DNA of 64,000 nucleotides from Streptomyces sp. P9-A4 (GCF_036634195.1 NZ_JAZIFY010000001.1:4908501-4972500), one strand, 5' to 3'; numbered from the stretch's first letter, positions 43,743 to 52,861 are shown. Notes: generated by a model not told the origin, from the letters alone. Translations and numbers: made by a program.

Positions 43743-43780
43743 GGGGCCCACCGTACTGGAGGCCGGGTTAGGGTCGGCAC

Positions 43781-44875
43781 ATGGCTGACATCACTCCGTT
43801 CGACGCCCGGCTCGACCTCTCGCAGGACGGTGCCGCGCTCACCGCCGCCCTCGTCGACTTCCCGTCCGTCAGCGGGACCGAGCAGCCACTCGCGGACGCC
43901 ATCGAGCAGGCCCTGCGCGCCCTGCCGCACCTCACCGTCGACCGTTACGGCAACAACGTCGTCGCCCGCACGAGCCTCGGCCGCGGCGAGCGCGTCGTCC
44001 TGGCCGGCCACATCGACACCGTGCCGATCGCCGACAACGTGCCCTCGCGGCTCGACGAGGACGGCATCCTCTGGGGCTGCGGCACCTCCGACATGAAGTC
44101 CGGGGTCGCCGTGCAGCTGCGGATCGCCGCCACCGTCCCCGAGCCCAACCGGGACCTCACCTTCGTCTTCTACGACAACGAGGAGGTCGCCGCCGACCTC
44201 AACGGCCTCGGGAAGATCGCCGCCGCGCACCCCGACTGGCTGGAAGGCGACTTCGCGGTCCTCCTGGAGCCCTCCGACGCCCAGGTCGAGGGCGGCTGCC
44301 AGGGCACTCTGCGGGTCATCCTGCACACCGCCGGCGAGCGCGCCCACTCCGCGCGGTCCTGGATGGGCTCGAACGCCATCCACACCGCCGCCCCGATCCT
44401 CGCCCGCCTCGCCTCGTACGAGCCGCGCAAGCCGGTCATCGACGGCCTGGAGTACCACGAGGGCCTCAACGCCGTGGCGATCCAGGGCGGGGTCGCCACC
44501 AACGTCATCCCCGACGCCTGCACGGTCACGGTGAACTACCGGTACGCCCCGGACCGCTCCCCGGCGGAGGCCCTGGCGCACGTCCGCGAGGTCTTCGCCG
44601 ACTGCGACATCGCCGAGCTGGTCGTCGACGACGAGAGCCCCGGCGCCCTGCCCGGCCTCTCGCACCCGGCGGCCGAGGCCTTCATGAAGGCGGTCGGCGG
44701 CAGCGCCCAGCCCAAGTTCGGCTGGACGGACGTCTCCCGTTTCAGCGCGCTGGGCGTGCCGGCCGTCAACTACGGGCCCGGCGACCCGATCTACGCGCAC
44801 AAGCGGGACGAGCACGTCCCCGTCGACCGGATCCACCACTGCGAGGCACGGCTCCGCGACTGGCTGACCGCCTGA
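43781..44875 (+). CDS. dapE: Succinyl-diaminopimelate desuccinylase
   Basis: 364 residues. M20 metallopeptidase fold: AGHIDTVPIADN, GCGTSDMKSGVAV and FYDNEEVAADLNG supply the metal and catalytic residues (His/Asp, Asp, Glu-Glu), then a dimerisation domain starting GERAHSARSWMGSNAIH. It removes succinate to give LL-diaminopimelate for lysine and peptidoglycan. It completes the DAP step begun by dapC. Confidence 0.94.
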   Translation: MADITPFDARLDLSQDGAALTAALVDFPSVSGTEQPLADAIEQALRALPHLTVDRYGNNVVARTSLGRGERVVLAGHIDTVPIADNVPSRLDEDGILWGCGTSDMKSGVAVQLRIAATVPEPNRDLTFVFYDNEEVAADLNGLGKIAAAHPDWLEGDFAVLLEPSDAQVEGGCQGTLRVILHTAGERAHSARSWMGSNAIHTAAPILARLASYEPRKPVIDGLEYHEGLNAVAIQGGVATNVIPDACTVTVNYRYAPDRSPAEALAHVREVFADCDIAELVVDDESPGALPGLSHPAAEAFMKAVGGSAQPKFGWTDVSRFSALGVPAVNYGPGDPIYAHKRDEHVPVDRIHHCEARLRDWLTA

Positions 44876-44994
44876 CTTCTCTCCTCCTGACTTCCGTAAT
44901 TTCGCGTTTCGTCACCTCTGTCGTCCTACCCTGGCCGGACCAGAAGATCAGTTGGCGGTCGCAGTGGGCCGCCGATCGGCGGAGGGAGCAGGCC

Positions 44995-45744
44995 ATGGGC
45001 ATTCCCGAGGGAATGGCGAAGCCCGAGGAGCAGCGACTCGGTCCGGTGCTCAGGCGGCGGGACCAGGTCCAGTCGGGCACGACGGACCAGCGGCTGCTCG
45101 ACACCGAGGGCGACTCGGAGTGGGTGCACACCGACCCCTGGCGGGTCATGCGCATCCAGTCCGAGTTCGTCGAGGGCTTCGGAGCCCTCGCCGAACTGCC
45201 GAGCGCGATCAGCGTCTTCGGCTCGGCCCGTACGAAGGCGGACTCGCCGGAGTACGAGGCGGGTGTACGGATCGGGCGGGCGCTCGTCGAGGCCGGCTTC
45301 GCGGTCATCACGGGCGGCGGCCCGGGCGCCATGGAGGCGGCCAACAAGGGGGCCAGGGAGGCCAAGGGCGTCTCGGTCGGCCTCGGCATCGAGCTGCCCT
45401 TCGAGCAGGGGCTCAACCAGCACGTCGACATCGGCGTGAACTTCCGCTACTTCTTCGTCCGCAAGACGATGTTCGTGAAGTACGCGCAGGGCTTCGTGGT
45501 CCTGCCCGGCGGTCTCGGCACCCTCGACGAACTGTTCGAGGCGCTGACCCTGGTGCAGACCCGCAAGGTCACCCGCTTCCCGATCGTCCTGTTCGGGACG
45601 GAGTACTGGAAGGGGCTCGTCGACTGGCTGCGCGACTCGGTCGTCGCGGGCGGCAAGGCCTCCGAGCGCGATCTGCTGCTCTTCCACGTCACGGACGACG
45701 TGGAGGAGGCGGTCAGGCTCGTGACCAAGGAGGTCGGCCGCTAG
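44995..45744 (+). CDS. LOG-family nucleoside monophosphate phosphoribohydrolase
   Basis: 249 residues. ITGGGPGAMEAANKGA and LPGGLGTLDELFEALT are the PGGxGTxxE motifs of the LOG family (often mis-named lysine decarboxylase). Members release bases such as cytokinins from riboside monophosphates. ATG at 44995 follows GGAGGGAGCAGGCC. Its TAG stop is the left end of an inverted-repeat element. Conserved next to dapE in mycobacteria. Confidence 0.9.
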   Translation: MGIPEGMAKPEEQRLGPVLRRRDQVQSGTTDQRLLDTEGDSEWVHTDPWRVMRIQSEFVEGFGALAELPSAISVFGSARTKADSPEYEAGVRIGRALVEAGFAVITGGGPGAMEAANKGAREAKGVSVGLGIELPFEQGLNQHVDIGVNFRYFFVRKTMFVKYAQGFVVLPGGLGTLDELFEALTLVQTRKVTRFPIVLFGTEYWKGLVDWLRDSVVAGGKASERDLLLFHVTDDVEEAVRLVTKEVGR

Positions 45745-45818
45745 GGCCTGTCGTCACACTCCCGTCGTCGCCCGAAGGGCGGCCCCGCGGCGTGCGGGAG
45801 TGTGACGACAGGTCCTAG
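45741..45818. repeat. 78-bp inverted-repeat element with CTAG at both ends
   Basis: Ends of 24 bases (45741-45764 and 45795-45818) are inverted with one mismatch, and both outer tips are CTAG. The left CTAG contains the LOG gene stop. The centre holds CGCCCGAAGGGCG, a small hairpin, and shares about 33 bases with the element at 18540. It is MITE/REP-like with no coding capacity. Confidence 0.88.
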
Positions 45819-45838
45819 GACGCGGGCGGCGGAACGCG

Positions 45839-45880
45839 GGCCGCCCCGCCCCCGTGCGGTACGGGGGCGGGGCGGCCTTT
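45839..45880. terminator. Bidirectional terminator between LOG and collagenase genes
   Basis: A perfect 17-bp stem (45839-45855 with 45861-45877), 5-base loop GCGGT, then TTT. Confidence 0.92.
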
Positions 45881-45919
45881 CACGGTCCGGGGTCGGTGAC
45901 CCGGGGCAGTGCGGTGGGG

Positions 45920-48211
45920 TCAGTACTCGAGGGAGACGCTCGCCCCCGTGAAGCCCTCCTTGGCGTACAGGCTGATGTAGACGTACCCGGCGGGCGGGTT
46001 GTTCACGGTCAGGGTCTCGACGCTGCCGGTCTTGACGGAGCTGCCGGTGAAGCTGCCCGTGGTGGCCCAGCTGGACGCGTTGTAGTACAGGTCGGCGTTG
46101 CCGTTGGCACCGGTGGTGGTGATCTTCAGCTGCTGGACGCCGGCCGGCAGGTACACGTAGTGGTACGCGTAGTTGCCGGTGGTCGCGGCCTCGTTGCTGC
46201 GGGCGCAGTTCTGGCCCAGCTGGCGGACGTCGGCGCCGGAGCACTCGGGCAGGGTCGGACCGGGGCCCGGGTCCGGGGTGGTGGCGCAGGCACCGGCGGC
46301 GCAGCTGGTCAGCCAGGCGTCGAAGTCGGCGTCGTAGCGGTTGCCGATGGTGTCCTTGAGGATGGTGCGGGCGCCGTTCCAGTCACCCGCGCGGTACTTG
46401 GCGAGCACGGAGTCCATGTCGGAGCGGTGCTTCTCCAGCATGTAGCGGACGGCGAGGTAGCCCCAGCGGTAGGTGCGCTCGGTGTTGGTGTTCTCGTAGG
46501 TGGTGTCGAAGAGGGTGCTCAGCGAGTAGGTGTGGCGCCCGGCCGCGGCGATCGCCCCGTCGTAGGGCAGCTTCCGGTAGGAGTAGGAGACGTACTCGGC
46601 GAAGCCCTCGATCCACCAGATGGTCGGGGTGGACACTCCGGCGGTGAAGTCGCCGTACATGTTGAAGCGGCCGTCGAGGTAGTGCGTGTACTCGTGGTTC
46701 AGGTTCCACACCTGGAAGTCGGGACGCACGCGGGTGTCCTCGTAGGCGAGGAACCGGGGCTGGTTGCCCGCGACGGCGGGGTTGCCCTCCAGGTACATGC
46801 CACCGTTGTTGGTGTCGATGCCGTAGATGGCGGCGGCGAACACCTGGTAGTCGAAGCTGGTGTCGAAGACCACGACCTCGATGGTGGTGTTGAGGTCGTC
46901 GGCGACGGCGCCCCGGTCACGGGCCACCGAGTGGAAGTACGCGTCCTGCTTCATGAGGCTGTCGCAGGCGGAGGCCAGGTTCTCGGGGGTCACCTGCTGG
47001 GCCAGCACCTTGATGGAGGGGCTGCACGTGTGGCTGATGGTGAGGATGCCGGCGCGCAGCCGGGCGACGGAGTCCGCGGTGCCGTAGTCGGCGGCGTGCG
47101 AGGAGTCGTACGCCTCGACCATCTCGGCGACGGCGGCCCACAGGTAGGCGAGCCGACCGCTCGGGGCGCTCTGGTCCGCGAGCTGCCGCAGGAGCGGCTT
47201 GATCTTGGCCTGGAGTTCCGGGTACTTGAGGAAGCGGCCGAGCTCGCGGGTGCCGTTGTACGGCAGGTAGGCGAAGTCGCCGCCGAAGAGCGCGGTGTTC
47301 CGGGAGACGAAGCCGTAGACGCTGTCGAGCAGGCTCGGGTCGGCCTGGACGGCGGCGAGGAAGCCGTCCGTCTGGTGGCCGCGGAAGAGCACGGTGAAGA
47401 CGTTGTTGACGGCGCCCGGCATGCCCGCGACGGAGTTGTAGGTGCTCGCGTCGTAGCCGTCGAGGAGGCGCTTGACGACCGGGAGGTAGCGGACGTTCTC
47501 CTGGGCGCTGTCGATCAGGGTGACGGTCTCGCCGAGGGTGCCCGCGTTGGCGGTGGTGACGTCGCGCGAGTGGCTGTTGGCGAAGAAGCCGTCGAGCGCG
47601 CCGCGGATCGCGGTCTGCAGGTTCGGGCCGTAGGTGCCGACGTCGGTCGGGTGGTACCACTGGACGTAGTAGCCGGCGCGGAGGAACAGCACCAGCTGGT
47701 AGGTCGAGGTGCTGTTGTCGCCGGGGTACGCGGTGGCGTTGTCGCGCAGCGCGTTGGCGACGGTCACCATCTGGGCCTCGCGGAAGGCGCCGTTGGCGTC
47801 CCCGCCCGTGATGGTGAACAGCTGGTTGACGCAGCCCGCCTCCGAGGCCTTGATCTGCTCGACCAGGGCGCCGCCGGTGCGGCTGGTGAAGTCGCTGACG
47901 TTGCAGGCGGCGGCGGTCAGGGCCCGCGAGGTGGAGAGCTTGGCCGTCGCGGCGGGGCTGGTGGCCGGCAGGAACGGGGTCCGCTGGGCGGCGGGGATCG
48001 CCCCGAACCCCCGGTCGGCCTCGCGGGTCTGGGGGGAGGGGTCCGGCGCGGGCTGCGGCGCGGCCTGCGTGGCGCGGGGCGCGGCGGGGGCCGGGCTGGG
48101 GGTGGCGGCCTGGCTCATCGGGGCGAGCATTCCGAGGGCCAGACAGGACGTCACGGTGGCGGTCAGAAGCCGTACGCGGTACGGCAGTCCGGTTATCCGG
48201 GCGGATTTCAA
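45920..48211 (-). CDS. Secreted M9 collagenase with PPC domain
   Basis: 763 residues. Signal peptide MKSARITGLPYRVRLLTATV... to SQAA (about 36), an N-terminal activator region, the M9 catalytic region with HEYTHYLDGRFN (His-Glu-x-x-His zinc site) and downstream EGFAEYVSY (third ligand Glu), then a helper region ending TSCAAGAC and a C-terminal pre-peptidase-like beta-domain (about 655-763, LKITTTGANGNADLYYN). It degrades collagen-like proteins outside the cell. Start ATG at 48211; upstream promoter space to about 48300. Confidence 0.92.
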   Translation of the reverse strand: MKSARITGLPYRVRLLTATVTSCLALGMLAPMSQAATPSPAPAAPRATQAAPQPAPDPSPQTREADRGFGAIPAAQRTPFLPATSPAATAKLSTSRALTAAACNVSDFTSRTGGALVEQIKASEAGCVNQLFTITGGDANGAFREAQMVTVANALRDNATAYPGDNSTSTYQLVLFLRAGYYVQWYHPTDVGTYGPNLQTAIRGALDGFFANSHSRDVTTANAGTLGETVTLIDSAQENVRYLPVVKRLLDGYDASTYNSVAGMPGAVNNVFTVLFRGHQTDGFLAAVQADPSLLDSVYGFVSRNTALFGGDFAYLPYNGTRELGRFLKYPELQAKIKPLLRQLADQSAPSGRLAYLWAAVAEMVEAYDSSHAADYGTADSVARLRAGILTISHTCSPSIKVLAQQVTPENLASACDSLMKQDAYFHSVARDRGAVADDLNTTIEVVVFDTSFDYQVFAAAIYGIDTNNGGMYLEGNPAVAGNQPRFLAYEDTRVRPDFQVWNLNHEYTHYLDGRFNMYGDFTAGVSTPTIWWIEGFAEYVSYSYRKLPYDGAIAAAGRHTYSLSTLFDTTYENTNTERTYRWGYLAVRYMLEKHRSDMDSVLAKYRAGDWNGARTILKDTIGNRYDADFDAWLTSCAAGACATTPDPGPGPTLPECSGADVRQLGQNCARSNEAATTGNYAYHYVYLPAGVQQLKITTTGANGNADLYYNASSWATTGSFTGSSVKTGSVETLTVNNPPAGYVYISLYAKEGFTGASVSLEY

Positions 48212-48712
48212 CTAGGCCTCCAGGCCTTGTGCGGCCGTGTGGGTGGCACGGTCGGCACAGTGGGGGATCGATTGACAGCGCTCCGTCAAAGCGGGGGGAG
48301 CGGAGGTACAATTTCACACGTCACATGGCCGAGGGAAGAGGTGCGACAGAACCCGCCTCGGCCGGGCGCCCCAAGGGGGCGGGGGCATGAAAACGCCGCA
48401 CCCGGTCCCTCGCAGATGGGACCGGGTGCGGCGTAACCGGAAGGCGGACGCGGCTCGCGGGGAATTGGATGCGGCCCGACCGGGCGGAGGCGCGGCCCAC
48501 GGGGAGGTGGACACGGCCTGAACGTGAGGTGAGCGCGACCTGTGGGGCGGGGGTGCGGGGCGGGGGCGGGGGCCCGCGCCCGCGGCTACGGGACGGCTGC
48601 GCCGGGACCGCGCCGGACGGGGCCATGAGCGCCCGTGCCGGGCGGGGCTACGGCGCCCGTGCCGGGCGGCGCTGCGTCCGCCCGCCTCATGACTACCCGG
48701 GCGGAGAGGCGC
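48212..48712. other. 500-base intergenic region: collagenase promoter and folP2-side terminator
   Basis: Holds the leftward collagenase promoter (AT-richer near 48225-48320), a leftward terminator at 48388-48434, and GC-rich sequence (48480-48700) with loose GCGGACGCGGC-like repeats. No convincing gene. Confidence 0.55.
48388..48434 (-). terminator. Leftward terminator of folP2-like gene
   Basis: A perfect 17-bp stem (48393-48409 with 48418-48434) and 8-base loop. On the minus strand it is followed by a T-run (AAAA at 48390-48393 on the plus strand). It ends transcription coming from the gene at 48713. Confidence 0.88.
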
Positions 48713-49573
48713 CTACGCCAGCCCGCGCCTGGCCACCGCCGGCGGGCGGTGTCCCGCGATGGACGCCACCATGTCGAGGACCTGCTTCGTCTCCGCGACC
48801 TCGTGCACCCGGTAGACCTGGGCGCCCAGCCACGCCGAGACGGCCGTGGTGGCGAGCGTCCCGAGTACCCGCTCCTTCACCGGCCGGTCCAGCGTCTCCC
48901 CGACGAAGTCCTTGTTCGACAGGGACACCAGCACCGGCCACCCCGTCTCGGCCATCTCCCCGAGCCGCCGCGTCGCCTCCAGGCTGTGCCGGGTGTTCTT
49001 CCCGAAGTCATGGCCCGGGTCGATCATGATCGCGTCCCGGCGCACCCCCAGCGAGGCCGCGCGCTCCGCGAGCCCCACCGTCACGCGCAGGATGTCCGCC
49101 ATCACGTCCTCGTACGCGACCCGGTGCGGCCGGGTCCGCGGCTCGGCGCCGCCCGCGTGCGTGCACACCAGCCCCGCGCCGTACTTCGCGGCCACCTCGG
49201 CGAGCCCGGGATCCACCCCGCCCCACGCGTCGTTCAGCACGTCCGCCCCGGCCTCGCAGACCGCCGCGCCGACGTCCGCCCGCCAGGTGTCCACGCTGAT
49301 CACGACATCGGGGTGGCGCCGGCGTACCTCGGCGACGAAACCGACCGTGCGCCGCGCCTCCTCCTCGGCCGTCACCTCCTCGCCGGGGCCCGCCTTCACC
49401 CCGCCGATGTCGATGATCGCGGCACCCTCGGCCACCGCCCGCTCGACCCGGGCGAGCGCCGGCTCGTCGCGGAAGGTCGCGCCCTGGTCGTAGAAGGAGT
49501 CCGGGGTCCGGTTCACGATCGCCATGATCACCGGCTCGTGCGGCCCGAATTCACGCCGTCCCAAGCGCAGCAT
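48713..49573 (-). CDS. folP: Dihydropteroate synthase-family protein, FolP2-like
   Basis: 286 residues from ATG 49573 (AAAGGG before it). TIM-barrel of the DHPS family: MAIVNRTPDSFYDQG (loop 1), IDIGGVKAGPGEE, VVISVDTWRADVG, LNDAWGG, IDPGHDFGKNTRHSLE, LVSLSNKDF, and YRVHEVAETKQVLDM. The family joins pterin pyrophosphate and p-aminobenzoate in folate synthesis. In mycobacteria the folP2 copy in this same neighbourhood is not a normal DHPS, and loop residues here (GGVKAGP in place of GGESTRPGA) suggest the same. The activity is therefore open. Confidence 0.88.
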   Translation of the reverse strand: MLRLGRREFGPHEPVIMAIVNRTPDSFYDQGATFRDEPALARVERAVAEGAAIIDIGGVKAGPGEEVTAEEEARRTVGFVAEVRRRHPDVVISVDTWRADVGAAVCEAGADVLNDAWGGVDPGLAEVAAKYGAGLVCTHAGGAEPRTRPHRVAYEDVMADILRVTVGLAERAASLGVRRDAIMIDPGHDFGKNTRHSLEATRRLGEMAETGWPVLVSLSNKDFVGETLDRPVKERVLGTLATTAVSAWLGAQVYRVHEVAETKQVLDMVASIAGHRPPAVARRGLA

Positions 49574-49676
49574 CCCTTTTGTCCTCCCTCGTGTCCGTTC
49601 GCCTGCGACCCTAGCCGTCGGTGGCACGTGGCACGATCGGCACGGGACGATTTCCACTCAGGGGAGAGGCGCGCAG

Positions 49677-50000
49677 GTGTTCTGGTTTCTGCTCATCACG
49701 ATGGTCGTGGTCGTGGCCGCGGTGACCCTGGCCGTGGTCGGCGGCGGCGAGGGCGAGGTGCTGCCCGAGGTGGCGCCCGAGCAGCTCGTCGACCCCCTCC
49801 CGGCCAGCCGCCCGGTCGACCGCGCCGACGTCGAGGCGCTCCGCCTCCCCGTCGGGCTCCGCGGCTACCGGATGGCGGACGTCGACGACGTCCTGGTCCG
49901 CCTCGGCACCGAACTGGCCGAGCGGGACTCCCGGATCGCCGAGCTGGAGGAGGCGCTCGCGGGCGCGTCCGCCGGTGACGCGGACGGCGAGGGGGCATGA
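49677..50000 (+). CDS. DivIVA-domain small membrane protein
   Basis: 107 residues. A membrane segment starts at once (FWFLLITMVVVVAAVTLAVV), then a polar linker and a DivIVA-like motif YRMADVDDVLVRLGTELAERD with a coiled-coil end. GTG at 49677 follows GGGGAGAGGCGC. It overlaps the tag gene by 4 bases (ATGA). It occurs between folP2 and tag in other actinobacteria. Role probably at the membrane or pole, unproven. Confidence 0.8.
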   Translation: MFWFLLITMVVVVAAVTLAVVGGGEGEVLPEVAPEQLVDPLPASRPVDRADVEALRLPVGLRGYRMADVDDVLVRLGTELAERDSRIAELEEALAGASAGDADGEGA

Positions 50001-50584
50001 CGGCCGGCGGGGCGGTCCCGGGCCCGGACGGGCGGCTCCGCTGCCCCTGGGGCCTGTCGACCGAGGACTACGTGGCGTACCACGACGAGGAGTGGGGCCG
50101 CCCGGTCCACGGCGACGACGCGCTCTTCGAGCGGCTCTGTCTGGAGGCCTTCCAGTCGGGCCTGTCGTGGATCACGATCCTGCGCCGCCGCGAGGGGTTC
50201 CGCACCGCCTTCGAGGGCTTCCGGATCGCCTCGGTCGCCGAGTTCGGGGACGCGGACCGCGAACGGCTCCTCGTGGACGAGGGCATCATCCGCAACCGCG
50301 CCAAGATCGACGCGACCCTGGCCAACGCGAAGCTGCTCGCCGGCTGGTCCCCGGGCGAACTCGACACGCTGATCTGGTCGTACGCCCCCGATCCGGAGGC
50401 CCGCCCCGCCCCGCGTACGGTCTCCGACGTGCCGGCGGTCACCGACGAGTCCACGGCCCTCTCGAAGGCCCTCAAGAAGCGCGGGCTCCGCTTCATCGGC
50501 CCGACGACGGCCTACGCCCTGATGCAGGCCTGCGGGCTGGTGGACGACCACGTGGCGGACTGCGTGGCCCGGGGCGGACGGTAG
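49997..50584 (+). CDS. tag: DNA-3-methyladenine glycosylase I
   Basis: 195 residues. CPWGLSTEDYVAYHDEEWGRPVHGDDALFERLCLEAFQSG has the Tag-specific start (first zinc ligands) and catalytic-site wording; LSWITILRRREGFRTAFEGF and FIGPTTAYALMQACGLVDDH complete it. It removes 3-methyladenine from alkylated DNA. Coupled to the upstream DivIVA-domain gene by ATGA. Confidence 0.94.
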   Translation: MTAGGAVPGPDGRLRCPWGLSTEDYVAYHDEEWGRPVHGDDALFERLCLEAFQSGLSWITILRRREGFRTAFEGFRIASVAEFGDADRERLLVDEGIIRNRAKIDATLANAKLLAGWSPGELDTLIWSYAPDPEARPAPRTVSDVPAVTDESTALSKALKKRGLRFIGPTTAYALMQACGLVDDHVADCVARGGR

Positions 50585-50612
50585 CCCGCCCCGGGCCCGT
50601 GGTCCCGTCGGA

Positions 50613-51530
50613 TCAGAAGACGTGGACGCGTTCGGCGGAGTCCCAGCCCATGTCGGCCTGCGGGCCGGCGAGGCCGCCGCGGCCGTTGCCGGCGTAGATG
50701 TAGAGCTGGTTCCAGTCGATCGGCCGCATCAGGTCCGACGCGCCGTCGCCCGTCACGTCGCCGACGGAGAACACCGGGGCGTCCGAAGGCCAGGCGTACG
50801 GCAGTCTGACCCGGGCGCCGAACGTGCCACGGCCGGTGCCCGGGTAGAGCCAGAGGGCGCGCGAGCCGTCCCGGGCGACCAGGTCGGACCTGCCGTCGCC
50901 GGTCATGTCGCCGGGTGCCACGAGCCGGTTCATGGCGTTCCAGCCGCCGCCGACCTTCTTGCGGGCGCCGAACCAGCCCCGGCCGTTGCCCGGGTACGTC
51001 CACAGGACGCCGGCGGTGTCCCGGGCGACCAGGTCACGGCGGCCGTCACCGGTGATGTCCCCGACCGCGTCGAACTCCCTCATCGTGTTCCAGCCGCCGC
51101 CGATCTTGACGCGGGGCTTGAACCAGCCCTTGCCGTTGCCCGGGTAGAGCCACAGCACGCCGGCCCGGTCGCGGGCGTAGACGTCCTCGCAGCCGTCGCC
51201 GTCGTAGTCGCCGTGCCGGACGAGCTGGGTCATGCCGTTCCAGCCGCCGCCGACCAGGAGGCCCTTGGCGTTCCAGTCGGCGTCGCGGAAACCGCCGAGG
51301 AACCAGAGACGACCGTCCGCGGTGCGTTCGAGGAGGTCGGCGACGCCGTCGTTGTTGAGGTCGCCGAACCTGGACTCGGCCGGGAGAGCGGCCGGGCGCG
51401 GGGTGTCGCTGGAGACCCAGTCCATCCACGCGCGCCCGTTCTCGACCTCCCACTGGGTGTTCGCCACGCACGGAACCCCCCAGGTACGTGCGTACGAATG
51501 GTGAGCGGATCTTATAGACACGCCCACCAC
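50613..51530 (-). CDS. FG-GAP/VCBS repeat protein without a signal peptide
   Basis: Up to 305 residues; a GTG at 51467 (GGGGGGTTCC before it) would give 284. Five or six repeats of about 45 residues, each with a Ca-binding-like DxxxDGxxD core (GDLNNDGVADLL, GDYDGDGCEDVY, GDITGDGRRDLV, GDMTGDGRSDLV, GDVTGDGASDLM) and LWLYPGNGxG turns. Such propellers are normally secreted, but no signal peptide is seen, so the gene may be the 3' remnant of a larger secreted protein, or the true start is missed. Confidence 0.7.
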   Translation of the reverse strand: MVGVSIRSAHHSYARTWGVPCVANTQWEVENGRAWMDWVSSDTPRPAALPAESRFGDLNNDGVADLLERTADGRLWFLGGFRDADWNAKGLLVGGGWNGMTQLVRHGDYDGDGCEDVYARDRAGVLWLYPGNGKGWFKPRVKIGGGWNTMREFDAVGDITGDGRRDLVARDTAGVLWTYPGNGRGWFGARKKVGGGWNAMNRLVAPGDMTGDGRSDLVARDGSRALWLYPGTGRGTFGARVRLPYAWPSDAPVFSVGDVTGDGASDLMRPIDWNQLYIYAGNGRGGLAGPQADMGWDSAERVHVF

Positions 51531-51555
51531 CCGTACGAACGGGTTCCCGCCGGGC

Positions 51556-52359
51556 TCAGCGGCCCAGGTACGTGGGCTTCTCCTTGGCGACGAAGGCGCG
51601 GACCGCGATCGTGTGGTCCTCGGAGGCGCCCGCCCGGGTCTGGAGCTCCTCCTCCTTCTCCAGCGCCTCGGTGAGCGAGTGGCCGGCGCCGAAGGCGAGG
51701 GACTCCTTCAGGGCCGCGTACGCCACCGTCGGGCCCGCCGCCAGCTTCCGGGCCACCTTCTCGGCCTCGGCGGCGAGGTCGGCGGCCGGGACCAGGCGGT
51801 TCGCGATGCCCAGTTCGTACGCCTCCTGCGCGCTGATCGTGCGCGGGAAGAGCAGCAGGTCGGACGCCCGGCTCGCGCCGATCAGCCGGGGCAGCGTCCA
51901 GGACACGCCCGAGTCGGCGGTGAGCGCCACGCCCGCGAACGCGGTGTTGAACGAGGCGGTCTCCGCGACCACCCGGAAGTCCGCCGCGAGCGCGAAGCCG
52001 AAGCCGGCCCCCGCCGCGACGCCGTTCACGCCCGCCACCACCGGCTTCGCCATGCCCGCGAGGGCCGTGGTGATCGGGTTGTAGTGGTCGCGGACCGTGT
52101 TCATGGTCTCGCTGGTGCCGGACTCCTGGTCCGCCATGAGCAGCCCCACGTGCTCCTTGAGGTCCTGGCCGACGCAGAACGCCCGGTCGCCGGCCGCGGT
52201 GAGCAGCACCGCCCGTACGGCGGGGTCCGTCGCGGCGGTCTCCACCGCGTCCCGGAGGGCCACCTTGGTCGCCACGTTCATGGCGTTCATGGCCTCGGGG
52301 CGGTTGAGCGTGATGGTGGCGAGTCCGTCGCTCACCTCGTACAGAACCGTGTCGGCCAT
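51556..52359 (-). CDS. Enoyl-CoA hydratase/isomerase
   Basis: 267 residues. Crotonase fold with GDRAFCVGQDLKEH (CoA pocket and oxyanion hole) and VAGVNGVAAGAGFGFALAADFRV. Ser/Asp placement and sequence resemble the PaaG/EchA group rather than FadJ. It may act in phenylacetate or fatty-acid breakdown. ATG at 52359 is chosen (GAAGGGATCACG before it); the upstream in-frame extension of 69 codons has no similarity. Divergent from the DUF3117 gene. Confidence 0.9.
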   Translation of the reverse strand: MADTVLYEVSDGLATITLNRPEAMNAMNVATKVALRDAVETAATDPAVRAVLLTAAGDRAFCVGQDLKEHVGLLMADQESGTSETMNTVRDHYNPITTALAGMAKPVVAGVNGVAAGAGFGFALAADFRVVAETASFNTAFAGVALTADSGVSWTLPRLIGASRASDLLLFPRTISAQEAYELGIANRLVPAADLAAEAEKVARKLAAGPTVAYAALKESLAFGAGHSLTEALEKEEELQTRAGASEDHTIAVRAFVAKEKPTYLGR

Positions 52360-52671
52360 CGTGATCCCTTCGCCTCTTCGCGTGGTTGACCAGCCCAGCA
52401 TGGCGGACATCACCCGCACCGCCCATGTGAGGTGCGTCAAAGATTTGGAGGCTCCCGGCGGACGCCGAGCGGCGAAGTATCGCAGGCGGACCGCCGAAAT
52501 GTGGGGTTTTGCGGGAGCGCGTTGCGGAAGCGATGCCAATCGATGTTGGTCATCGGGTCCTGCCATGCGGGATAATGACCTGGAAGCAATGTGTTCGAAG
52601 CCGGTGACGCGTGCTCCACATCATGGAGCTGCCCGGCTGACAAAGAGCTGGTTTCAGGAAGGGGAACAAGC
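52360..52671. other. Divergent intergenic region, enoyl-CoA hydratase and DUF3117
   Basis: About 310 bases. It is AT-richer than neighbours at 52430-52620 and must contain both promoters. The stretch ATGTTGGTCATCGGGTCCTGCCATGCGGG near 52542 includes AT-rich candidate elements, but no confident -35/-10 pair was set. No gene was seen. Confidence 0.45.
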
Positions 52672-52839
52672 ATGGCGGCCATGAAGCCGCGGACGGGTGA
52701 CGGCCCGCTCGAGGTGACCAAGGAGGGGCGGGGCATCGTCATGCGCGTTCCGCTCGAAGGCGGCGGTCGGCTTGTCGTCGAGCTGACCCCGGACGAGGCC
52801 GAGGCGCTGGGCGACGCCCTGAAGAAGGTCGTCGGCTGA
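52672..52839 (+). CDS. DUF3117 protein
   Basis: 55 residues: MAAMKPRTGDGPLEVTKEGR then VMRVPLEGGGRLVVELTPDEA. Almost invariant in actinobacteria; its function is unknown. ATG at 52672 follows AGGAAGGGGAACAAGC. A strong hairpin terminator lies 23 bases after the stop. Confidence 0.93.
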   Translation: MAAMKPRTGDGPLEVTKEGRGIVMRVPLEGGGRLVVELTPDEAEALGDALKKVVG

Positions 52840-52861
52840 CCCGAATCTCCTCGACATCCTG

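Noticed and set aside
45741..45818. Complete insertion sequence
   Set aside because: Only 78 bases, no transposase; at most a non-autonomous element.
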